Assembly: GCF_900115925.1 (NCBI RefSeq)
Contig: NZ_FOYF01000012.1
Coordinates: 1 to 38,519 of the forward strand
DNA: 38,519 bases
Direction of reading: 5' to 3'
Origin: Bacillus sp. cl95
GTDB lineage: Bacteria; Bacillota; Bacilli; Bacillales; Cytobacillaceae
Positions 24,993 through 32,554 of the stretch are shown here, in pieces. Position 1 is the stretch's first letter, and each line of letters starts with the position of its first letter. A model generated the notes under the pieces. That model was not told where the DNA came from. It saw only the letters and a program-made list of their open reading frames with translations, and made no database searches. The translations under genes and the position numbers were made by a program.

Positions 24993-26096
24993 ATGTCATA
25001 TAAAAAATTTCTAACGGCCTTTTTTGGCTTAACCGTTTCTCTTGTAGTGCTCATTTCAGCTATTTTCTATTATATAGATCCATTATTCTTATACCGCAAA
25101 ACGGAGTTGTATCGCGCACAATATCCGAATGCTGAGCGTTACCAAATGCCTGGACTCGTTAAGATGCAAAAATATGATACTTTATTTACGGGAACATCCA
25201 TGGGGAGAAACTTCGTAGAGAACTATGCCGACGAAAAATTTGGTAGTCAGTCCTTTAATGCTTCCTTGCCAGGATCAACGGCAAAGGAGCAATCAATGGT
25301 CGCAGAGTTAGCTTTACGAGAGCATAACCCAAAACACATTCTCTGGGAACTAAATTATTATTCCTTCGCGTCTAAAGACCCTGATTGGGTGATGGGACAT
25401 CCAAGTGACTTCCCAGGCTATATGTATGACAAGTCGAAAGTAAACGATATCCGCTATTTATTTAATTCATATAACATCAAAGCCTTGTATCGAAACTTAT
25501 CTGCAAATAAGCGTGGTGACGAAAGCTGGCGTGATGTTGAAAAGCTGTACAAATTCGGTGAAAACGCGCCAAAAGAAACAACAGAACGAATCACCAATTT
25601 CCTTAATAACGCCGGTCCGATGGCTCAGTTACCTGACTATGAAACTTCTGAAACCATGATGAACTCGTTTCAAGAAAATGTCATGAGGTTGGCAAAATCT
25701 CATCCTGATACGAAATTCACTTTATTCTTCGCGCCTTATCCCATTTATAATCATGTTTCTTTTTACAAAAGGCATCATGATTATCTAAAAGAACGTCTGA
25801 AGTTTAAAGAAGAAGTTTACACACTGATCAGTAAATACCCTAATATAGAATTATATGACTTCCAAGACGAAGCAGCAGTCACATTCAATATCGCAAATTA
25901 CATGGGTGACGGTGTTCATTATCAGCCTTATATCAACAAGTGGATTATTGATCAAATAGCTGAAAAACCTCCAATTAATGGCTTAGATGTTTATAAGCAA
26001 AAACTAAAGCTATTTGAAATGCAAATTGAAAACTTTGACATGAATCAACTAACGGAAAATGATTCAATCAAGAAAAATTATGTAACAGAAAAGTAG
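24993..26096 (+). CDS. SGNH/DltD-like extracytoplasmic acyltransferase partner
   Basis: This 367-residue protein has one N-terminal membrane anchor (about 8-27). The SGNH nucleophile-like block is TLFTGTSMGRNF with Ser69, and the distal acid/base pair is in MGDGVHYQPYINKW (Asp306, His309). This is the layout of AlgX, PatB and DltD-type proteins that transfer the acyl group to the polymer. It follows the MBOAT gene by ten bases (ribosome site GAGGTG), so the two form an operon. It ends in a terminator. The acceptor is unknown. Confidence 0.85.
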   Translation: MSYKKFLTAFFGLTVSLVVLISAIFYYIDPLFLYRKTELYRAQYPNAERYQMPGLVKMQKYDTLFTGTSMGRNFVENYADEKFGSQSFNASLPGSTAKEQSMVAELALREHNPKHILWELNYYSFASKDPDWVMGHPSDFPGYMYDKSKVNDIRYLFNSYNIKALYRNLSANKRGDESWRDVEKLYKFGENAPKETTERITNFLNNAGPMAQLPDYETSETMMNSFQENVMRLAKSHPDTKFTLFFAPYPIYNHVSFYKRHHDYLKERLKFKEEVYTLISKYPNIELYDFQDEAAVTFNIANYMGDGVHYQPYINKWIIDQIAEKPPINGLDVYKQKLKLFEMQIENFDMNQLTENDSIKKNYVTEK

Positions 26097-26121
26097 GGAC
26101 GGCCTTGACCGTCCTTTTTTT
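26097..26121 (+). terminator. Terminator of the acyltransferase operon
   Basis: GGACGG, loop CCTTGA, CCGTCC and seven T follow the stop codon directly. Confidence 0.9.
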
Positions 26122-26146
26122 GTTGATCTGATTGACTTGATCAGAT

Positions 26147-26270
26147 GTTCATGAGGAGTTTTCCGACGTTTTGAAGTATAATCTGGCGTTCATGAGGTGT
26201 TTTCCGACGTTTAGGTGGAACGTTTAGGTGGAATAATCCGACTTTTATAAGGAGTTTTCCGACGTTCAAT
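26147..26270. repeat. Alternating 20-21-bp tandem repeat array
   Basis: Type A units (GTTCATGAGGAGTTTTCCGAC) lie at 26147, 26188 and, diverged, 26243. Type B units (GTTTAGGTGGAATAATCCGAC) lie at 26222, partly at 26209 and, diverged, at 26168. A partial unit follows at 26264. Units are 21 bases, one 20 and one 13. An open minus-strand frame of 62 codons covers this array but is only the repeat translated. Confidence 0.8.
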
Positions 26271-26327
26271 TTATTTTCACTACTAATATTCACTAAAATC
26301 CGCCAACAACTTAAACACCTTCTATGC

Positions 26328-26362
26328 AAAAAAAATGGATTCCCATTGGGAATCCATTTTTC
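26328..26362. terminator. Bidirectional terminator after the nucleotidase gene
   Basis: ATGGATTCCC and GGGAATCCAT pair around ATT, with seven A on the left and five T on the right. It serves the minus-strand nucleotidase and can also stop plus-strand read-through. Confidence 0.92.
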
Positions 26363-26376
26363 TTAAATCTTATTTC

Positions 26377-29300
26377 TTACTTGATCCAAGCTCCATCTTT
26401 ACCAAGCTTGTAACCATCGATTTTTGTGTTAGACGCCATTGTACCGTCTTTGTAGAAGTAGTACCATTTCTTACCTACTTGTACCCAACCAGTCTTCATT
26501 GCACCTTTGTCATCCAGGTAGTACCATTTCTTGCCTAGTTGTAACCAGCCTGTTTTCATAGCGCCAGTATTGTAGTCTAAGAAGTACCACTTGCCTCCGC
26601 TTTGAACCCAACCAGTCTTCATAGCACCGTTGGCTTCTAAGAAGAACCATTTGCCTTTGCTTTGAACCCAACCAGTTTTCATGACACCTTTGTCATCTAA
26701 GAAGTACCATTTACCAGCACTCTTAACCCAACCAGTTTTCATTTCTCCGTTTTCAGCCAAGAAGTACCACTTACCGCCAACTTTGATCCAGCCAATTGCC
26801 ATATCACCATCAGCATTTAGATAGTACCATTTGTTACCGTGCTTCTTCCAACCAGTTTGCATGATACCTTCTTCATCAAATAGATACCATTTGCCTTTTA
26901 CTTTGAACCAGCCAGTTACAGGTTCACCAGTTTTTGGATCAACATAGTACCAATGTCCATCGAATTGCTGCCAGCCAGTAGCTAACTTTTCAACTTCGAA
27001 TTCGAAAGTAGCACTGTTGCCGAACAAGTCAGTAGTTTCAACTTCAACGATTGTACCAGCAGCTTGTTTCTCCATATCAACTGCAAAGTTACCGTAGTTG
27101 TCAGCATAACCTTCACCGATTACTTCTCCATCAACACTTACGACAACAGTTGCATATGGATCTGTTGTACCTTCAAGAACTTCAGTGAAATTATTTAAGA
27201 AGAATACTTCAGTATCAACGATTGAATCGTCTGCTTTTAAGAATCTGTTTTCGTAATCAGCATTGATTGGGCCATCGTAATTTTGGATATATTTTACAAA
27301 TGCATCTAAATCAGTTGGTCCTTGTAATTTGTTTGTACCTTTAAGAAGTGCTGCATAGCCATCTCCGCCGCCAGCCATAAAGTTATTCACAGTGATAGTG
27401 AATGTATCTTCTGCAGCGATTTCTTCGCCATCTTCAGTGTACAAATCAAGTACTTCACCGATTTTGTATGTCTTTCCATCTTTTTCATAAACAACTTCTT
27501 TTTCTTTCCAAGTATAAACTAAACCTGAAATTTGAAGCATTTTTGCACGAGTTACGTCAGTCCATTGTTGATTTAACAACTCTCTTAAGACCTCACCCGT
27601 AACAGTCATTTTGATAAGATCGTTACCAAATGGCTGGACTCCGAAAAGCTCGCCCCAAGTAAGTTCACCAGCCTCAAGGTCATTACGAATTCCGCCTGGG
27701 TTCATGAACGCCATATCAGTGTCCATTTCCGCACGCATTGAATCTGCGATAATGTTTCCTAAAACCTGCTCACCGCTTGCATTTGGTGTTCTTGTCAAGG
27801 CAACTTCAGATGTACCAATTACCTTGTTAAGTTTTGGAGCAACTGCATCTTTGTACTCTTTCATTTCAGCTGCAATTTTTGCATCTGGTGTAATTCCAGA
27901 ATGTAAAGTGTCTACAACAGCAGCTTTAGTTTGATCTTTAACAACATCTCCTGTTACAGGATCAATTGTTAAATCGATATCAGAGAATGCAGTTCCATAT
28001 GACCAAGATTGTACAACTCTTATTCCATTTACATCTGTATTCAAGTACTTGTGATCATGTGCGCCGTACATAACGTCGACTTCAGGGTCAACTTTTGAAG
28101 CGAATTCAACAACTTCTCCTGTCGCACCAGTACCATCAGTTTTTGAAGTTCCTGGATTATGAGTTAGGACAACGATTGTTTTAACACCTTTTTCTTTTAA
28201 CTCAGCAGTATATTTGTTGATTGCCGTTACTTCGTCAGTAAACTCAACGTTTGCCACTGCACTTGGAATAACGATGCTTGGAGTTGATTTTGTAACAACA
28301 CCAATGATACCAATCTTAACTCCATCTACTTCCTTGATTGTATAAGGGTCTAAAATCAATTCTTTAGAATCTTTGTATTGAACGTTTGCAGCAACATATG
28401 GGAAGTCAGCACCTTCAAATGCGCCATACTTTTCAACCGTTGCAGCGTGTTCTCCACCATTGATCAAACGAAGCATTTCTGCAACGCCTTCATCAAATTC
28501 ATGGTTACCAATCGTACCAGCATCAAAACCAATTTCATTTAAGAAACGGATTGTAGGCTCGTCTTGTAGCAATGCAGAAACTGGCGCACTTGCTCCAACT
28601 GCATCACCTGCATGTAGCATAAGCGTGTTTGCTGGATTCGTTTCTTCGCTTTTCTTTAAGTAAGCTGCTAGGTATTCAATACCACCAGACTTATCTACTA
28701 CATTGCCACTACTATCTTTAATAAGTCTGTACGTATCAAGTTGACCATGGTAGTCATTGATACCTAATAATTGCACGTGAACGTTTTGATCTAAAGTGTA
28801 TTGCTCAAAGCCAGATCCATCTGGTAATGGCCCTACGTTTTTAACGTTTGGTGCTGATGTTAAGTATTCTTTTGCTGCTGGTGATGATTTGAAAGTTAAT
28901 GTTTTTGCAACTCCACCAACTGGAGCGATTTTCCAGTTATTATCAGCTGCTGGATTAACTACACCTTTAGCTTTGATATAATCCATCAAAATTTGACGAT
29001 TTTCAAATGGTGAATCAACAACAACTGTAGCTTTTCCACCTTTTGTTCCAGGGAAGTTACCTCCGCCAGATGCACGATAGTTATTTGTAGCTACGATAAA
29101 CTTTTGAGTTGGATCAATTGGGTTTCCATCCATATCAGTAAAGTTAATGATACGGTGTGCACTTTCATCCGCAACAACCCCAGTTTTGAAATCATAACGT
29201 GCTGGTTTAGTTACATCGATTTCATATTTTACACCATCGATAACATCAAAGTTAAACGGTTCGAATGCATAGTTAATTAATTCTTGAGCATCTGCTTTTT

Positions 29301-30837
29301 CAGGAACAATAGTATTAAATTGCGAAGCAGACATTTCCAACCATTCTTTAACTTCTGCACCCGTTAACTCAACTGCTTTTAGTGTATTGTTATACAGATA
29401 AAGGTCATTTGCACTCTTAATAGAAAGGTCGCCTTTTGCAATCCTTGTATAGTCATTTGCACCTTGACGCCCTGCTTTAAATGGTGCACCAGCAGAGATA
29501 ACCGGAACATTCTTAAGGTCTGGACGATTCACTTCAATCCAATTCTTTACATAATCTGTTTGCGCGTTATTTACGATTTGGATAGTAGGGTCATCCATTA
29601 CACGTGAGAAGAAGCTATGCATTTGGGAAGTTGTTTCTCCAATTTTGCCACGAACATAATCAAGTGTTCCTTGATGTTCAGAAGCAACCCCTTCAACGAT
29701 ATTAGCTTCAGCAGGTGTAGCAGGAAGAACCGGACGAGTAACGGACTTAGAGTTTTCTTTATCGACTACCCACTTACCATTTGAATCTTTTACAAGTGCC
29801 AGATCCATAACCCCTAGGTTATTTCCCCAGAAACCAGCTTCCAAAGCATGAGTACCATTGATAGTACCTTTTGCACTATCAAATCCAGGTAGATCAGGAT
29901 TCTCTAATTTACCACCTTCATGAAACTCTTTTCCACCAGGGAATGCATAGTGAGCATGTCCAAACAGCATAGCATCAATGCCAGCGATTTTCGTTAAATC
30001 ATACACAGCATTTTCTGCTTCTTCTTGACCTGCAGCTTTAATATCACAGCCAGAGTGGGCAATTGCAACAATAACTTCAGCACCAGCAGCTTTCATTTCA
30101 GGAATGAATTTGTTAGCTTGCTTCACGATGTCTTTAGCAATTACTTTTCCAGTTAGGTTATCTTTATCCCACTGCATGATTTGCGGTGGTGCGAAACCGA
30201 TTACTCCAACTTTAACTGTACCAAGACTGTTGCCAGCTTCGTCAAAAAGTTCTTTATCAATTAATTGATACGGAGTAAAGTAGTTCTTATCGTTGTCAGG
30301 ATTACCATCTTTGTCATCATGATAGATGTTGGCGTTTACAATTGGGAATTGGACTTCTTCTAAAACATTGTTTAAGTAATCCAGTCCGTAGTTAAACTCA
30401 TGGTTACCAACGATTCCACCATCATATTCTAAGTAGTTCATCGCTTTATACATTGGATGGGTATCAGTTTTACCCAACGGCTTAACTTTAGCTACATAAT
30501 CTGCAAGCGGATTACCTTGAATGGTATCACCTGCATCAAATAACATAGAGTTTTTAACTTCTGATCTTGCTTGTTGAATTAATGTAGCTGTTTTTGCAAT
30601 ACCATAGTTAAGGTTATTTCCTTTTGAATCTTTGTCTGTGTCTTGATAGTAGTCGTACGGCATTACATTTGAATGTAAATCTGTTGTTTCTAAAATACGA
30701 AGCGTTGCAGTTGGTGTTCCCTCTGCTTTAGCAACATTTGAGTTAAATGAAAAAGGAACCACGCCTGCAGCGAGAGTAACTGCTAGAGAACCATTTAACA
30801 GCTTTCTACGAATATTTCTTCGAATCTGTCTCTTCAC
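26377..30837 (-). CDS. Secreted double nucleotidase (YfkN-like) with choline-binding-type repeats
   Basis: This 1,486-residue secreted enzyme resembles B. subtilis YfkN (2',3'-cyclic nucleotide phosphodiesterase plus 5'-nucleotidase). After a signal peptide (1-38) comes a first metallophosphatase domain (ETTDLHSNV, DAGDTIQGNP, GNHEFNYG, FGHAHYAF) with its 5'-nucleotidase C-domain to about 620. A second pair follows (GINDYHGQLD, HAGDAVGASA, GNHEFDEG, GAHDHKY, NPGGIRNDLEAG), ending about 1190. An Ig-like domain comes next, then ten GW/KWYY repeats of about 20 residues (from about 1280). YfkN is sortase-anchored instead. The start is GTG at 30837 after AAAGGCGG; an ATG just upstream is out of frame. 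It probably salvages phosphate and nucleosides outside the cell. A cre-like site lies upstream. Confidence 0.9.
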   Translation of the reverse strand: MKRQIRRNIRRKLLNGSLAVTLAAGVVPFSFNSNVAKAEGTPTATLRILETTDLHSNVMPYDYYQDTDKDSKGNNLNYGIAKTATLIQQARSEVKNSMLFDAGDTIQGNPLADYVAKVKPLGKTDTHPMYKAMNYLEYDGGIVGNHEFNYGLDYLNNVLEEVQFPIVNANIYHDDKDGNPDNDKNYFTPYQLIDKELFDEAGNSLGTVKVGVIGFAPPQIMQWDKDNLTGKVIAKDIVKQANKFIPEMKAAGAEVIVAIAHSGCDIKAAGQEEAENAVYDLTKIAGIDAMLFGHAHYAFPGGKEFHEGGKLENPDLPGFDSAKGTINGTHALEAGFWGNNLGVMDLALVKDSNGKWVVDKENSKSVTRPVLPATPAEANIVEGVASEHQGTLDYVRGKIGETTSQMHSFFSRVMDDPTIQIVNNAQTDYVKNWIEVNRPDLKNVPVISAGAPFKAGRQGANDYTRIAKGDLSIKSANDLYLYNNTLKAVELTGAEVKEWLEMSASQFNTIVPEKADAQELINYAFEPFNFDVIDGVKYEIDVTKPARYDFKTGVVADESAHRIINFTDMDGNPIDPTQKFIVATNNYRASGGGNFPGTKGGKATVVVDSPFENRQILMDYIKAKGVVNPAADNNWKIAPVGGVAKTLTFKSSPAAKEYLTSAPNVKNVGPLPDGSGFEQYTLDQNVHVQLLGINDYHGQLDTYRLIKDSSGNVVDKSGGIEYLAAYLKKSEETNPANTLMLHAGDAVGASAPVSALLQDEPTIRFLNEIGFDAGTIGNHEFDEGVAEMLRLINGGEHAATVEKYGAFEGADFPYVAANVQYKDSKELILDPYTIKEVDGVKIGIIGVVTKSTPSIVIPSAVANVEFTDEVTAINKYTAELKEKGVKTIVVLTHNPGTSKTDGTGATGEVVEFASKVDPEVDVMYGAHDHKYLNTDVNGIRVVQSWSYGTAFSDIDLTIDPVTGDVVKDQTKAAVVDTLHSGITPDAKIAAEMKEYKDAVAPKLNKVIGTSEVALTRTPNASGEQVLGNIIADSMRAEMDTDMAFMNPGGIRNDLEAGELTWGELFGVQPFGNDLIKMTVTGEVLRELLNQQWTDVTRAKMLQISGLVYTWKEKEVVYEKDGKTYKIGEVLDLYTEDGEEIAAEDTFTITVNNFMAGGGDGYAALLKGTNKLQGPTDLDAFVKYIQNYDGPINADYENRFLKADDSIVDTEVFFLNNFTEVLEGTTDPYATVVVSVDGEVIGEGYADNYGNFAVDMEKQAAGTIVEVETTDLFGNSATFEFEVEKLATGWQQFDGHWYYVDPKTGEPVTGWFKVKGKWYLFDEEGIMQTGWKKHGNKWYYLNADGDMAIGWIKVGGKWYFLAENGEMKTGWVKSAGKWYFLDDKGVMKTGWVQSKGKWFFLEANGAMKTGWVQSGGKWYFLDYNTGAMKTGWLQLGKKWYYLDDKGAMKTGWVQVGKKWYYFYKDGTMASNTKIDGYKLGKDGAWIK
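26380..27000 (-). repeat. Ten cell-wall/choline-binding-type repeats in the nucleotidase
   Basis: Each unit is about 20 residues of the form TGWVQSGGKWYFLDDKGAMK. The paired Trp, Trp and Tyr are spaced as in pneumococcal choline-binding repeats (CW_binding_1). Nine full units and one terminal degenerate unit are present. Confidence 0.88.
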
Positions 30838-30934
30838 TCATTTTCCGCCTTTCGATAATAAATTATCATTGCTAACCTATTTTACAAATTTTTTAAATAG
30901 AAAGATAGCTATTTTTGTAGATATTTTGTAAATT

Positions 30935-30962
30935 TTTATGAAAATTGATAATAAATCGTCAA
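30935..30962 (-). promoter_or_regulatory. Likely SigA promoter of the nucleotidase gene
   Basis: On the minus strand TTGACG (30957-30962), 16 bases and CATAAA (30935-30940) lie about 100 bases upstream of the GTG start. The match is good at -35 and four of six at -10. The cre-like site is directly upstream. Confidence 0.5.
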
Positions 30963-30968
30963 ATCTAT

Positions 30969-30983
30969 TGTTAACGCTTTCAT
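30969..30983. promoter_or_regulatory. cre-like (CcpA) site upstream of the nucleotidase gene
   Basis: On the minus strand ATGAAAGCGTTAACA fits the catabolite-response consensus WTGNAARCGNWWWCA at every position. It lies seven bases upstream of the -35 element, where CcpA could activate or modulate transcription. Confidence 0.65.
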
Positions 30984-31021
30984 ATTTTGCCATGATATAC
31001 TAATTTTCGTTTTTTAACCGC

Positions 31022-31056
31022 AAAAAAGTCTAGAAACTTTGTAAGTTCCTAGACTT
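31022..31056 (-). terminator. Terminator of tagO copy 2
   Basis: AGTCTAGGAACTT, loop ACA, AAGTTTCTAGACT and a T run on the minus strand lie just after the stop codon. Confidence 0.9.
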
Positions 31057-31062
31057 TCTGAT

Positions 31063-32124
31063 TTATCTATTTTTAACATTCGCTGGTCTAAAACCTTTTA
31101 AGAAATTTAACAAAGGTCGATAGTCTTCTCTCACTAATCCTATTTTTTCAACAATCACTTCAATTGCAATCAATAGGGATAGGATGAGTATTAAAGATCC
31201 CCAAACTGTTGCTTGCGAAAAGATGAAGGCAGCTAGGCCAAAAATGGCTGCCATTGCGTAGATAAGCAATACGGCTTGTCTGTGAGAGAACCCCGTTCTA
31301 ATCAGACAATGATGTAAATGTGATTTATCCGGAGCAGATAATGGCTGTTTATTAACTAATCTGCGGATAATCGCAAAGAATGTATCCGAAATCGGTACAC
31401 CTAAAATGATTACAGGAATGATAAGAGAGATGAACGTTACATTCTTAAATCCAAGTAGCGACAGAACACCAATCATATATCCAAGAAATAATGCTCCTGT
31501 ATCTCCCATAAAAATCTTCGCAGGATGGAAGTTATAGAGTAAGAAGCCAAGTGTGCTTGCAAATACGATAAAACCAACCGTCATTACGTACGCATCGCCC
31601 ATAATAATCGCCATTCCTGAAATAGTGATTAAGGCAATAGAAGAAACACCAGCTGCAAGACCGTCTAAACCGTCAATAAGATTAATCGCGTTTGTAATAC
31701 CAACTATCCAAATGATTGTAAGCGGTATGCTCAAATATCCAAATTCGATCTGTCCGCCGAATGGTAAGTTGATGAATTCAACATTCACTCCGCCCCAAAT
31801 AACAACGACACCAGCTGCAGCTAATTGGCCCAGCAATTTAATCTTAGCTGAAAGCTCAATCATGTCATCAAGGAAACCAGTAATGATGATGATAAGACTT
31901 CCAAGAATGATTGCATTTGCATAAGGACCTTCTGGTTGAGCCACTAATAGTCCAATGATGAAGCTTAAGTATATTGCCAGTCCGCCAAGTCGCGGCATGA
32001 TTTTCTGATGTACTTTTCTTTGATTTGGCTTATCTGTTGCGCCAATTTTGAAAGCTAGCTTTTTGACTAAAGGAGTAAGAAGAATGGAGCTAATAAAGCA
32101 TATTGCCATGGTGATATAAATCAT
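31063..32124 (-). CDS. tagO: Undecaprenyl-phosphate GlcNAc-1-phosphate transferase (TagO type), copy 2
   Basis: This 353-residue paralogue of the gene at 21928 has the same length and about 80 percent identity by eye. All key motifs are kept (FLDDMIELSAKIKLLGQ, NAINLIDGLDGLAAG, FMGDTGALFLG, HLHHCLIRTG). The start at 32124 follows GAGGAGGATCTTG, almost the same ribosome site as copy 1. Differences are concentrated in the first and last membrane segments and the C-terminal tail (LREDYRPLLNFL here is VREDYRPLLNFL in full frame context). Two copies may allow two lipid-linked polymers or growth-phase-specific expression. Which is the housekeeping tagO cannot be told from sequence. Confidence 0.93.
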   Translation of the reverse strand: MIYITMAICFISSILLTPLVKKLAFKIGATDKPNQRKVHQKIMPRLGGLAIYLSFIIGLLVAQPEGPYANAIILGSLIIIITGFLDDMIELSAKIKLLGQLAAAGVVVIWGGVNVEFINLPFGGQIEFGYLSIPLTIIWIVGITNAINLIDGLDGLAAGVSSIALITISGMAIIMGDAYVMTVGFIVFASTLGFLLYNFHPAKIFMGDTGALFLGYMIGVLSLLGFKNVTFISLIIPVIILGVPISDTFFAIIRRLVNKQPLSAPDKSHLHHCLIRTGFSHRQAVLLIYAMAAIFGLAAFIFSQATVWGSLILILSLLIAIEVIVEKIGLVREDYRPLLNFLKGFRPANVKNR

Positions 32125-32490
32125 CAAGATCCTCCTCGTATATATCTGTTCAATTGAATGCAAGTTGAATGATAAAAGTTAGTTTAATGGGATTCTAACA
32201 ATCTCAAATGTTAGTAATCCTTTACTCTTCGTATCTCTCAATTGGATACCTAGAGGATTATAACATAGCTAATTACCAATTAGAATAGAAAATACCCTTT
32301 ATGCTCAAAAAATACTCATTTACGTGAGTAAAATCCGCAAAAACATGACTATTTTCTTATGCTAAGGATTTCGCAAACAGTTCCATAAATGGAAAATATA
32401 AAGTCGTTATCGTATTCCCACACTATAAGACGTTATTTGTAGAAATAAGTTTCACAAGAAAGGAATCTTTTTAAAAAAAGGAGAAAGTCT
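32125..32490. other. Intergenic region between tagO copy 2 and the kinase fusion
   Basis: This AT-rich stretch should hold the tagO copy 2 promoter. I see no further gene, strong hairpin or repeat. Confidence 0.5.
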
Positions 32491-32523
32491 CAAAAAAATG
32501 GCCCTGAATTTGTTCAGGACCAT
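32491..32523 (-). terminator. Terminator of the kinase/nucleotidyltransferase fusion
   Basis: ATGGTCCTGAA, loop CAAA, TTCAGGGCCAT and seven T on the minus strand follow the stop codon by about 30 bases. Confidence 0.9.
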
Positions 32524-32554
32524 CCTTTTATCCACCATGACGATTATAACTGCT

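Noticed and set aside
26147-26270. Possible CRISPR array
   Set aside because: Units are contiguous without unique spacers, there are two alternating unit types, and no cas gene is nearby.
26141-26329. Minus-strand open frame of 62 codons
   Set aside because: It is the tandem repeat array translated, with no ribosome site.
27611-27934. Plus-strand frame of 107 codons opposite the nucleotidase
   Set aside because: It is a shadow of the nucleotidase coding frame with no ribosome site or homology visible.
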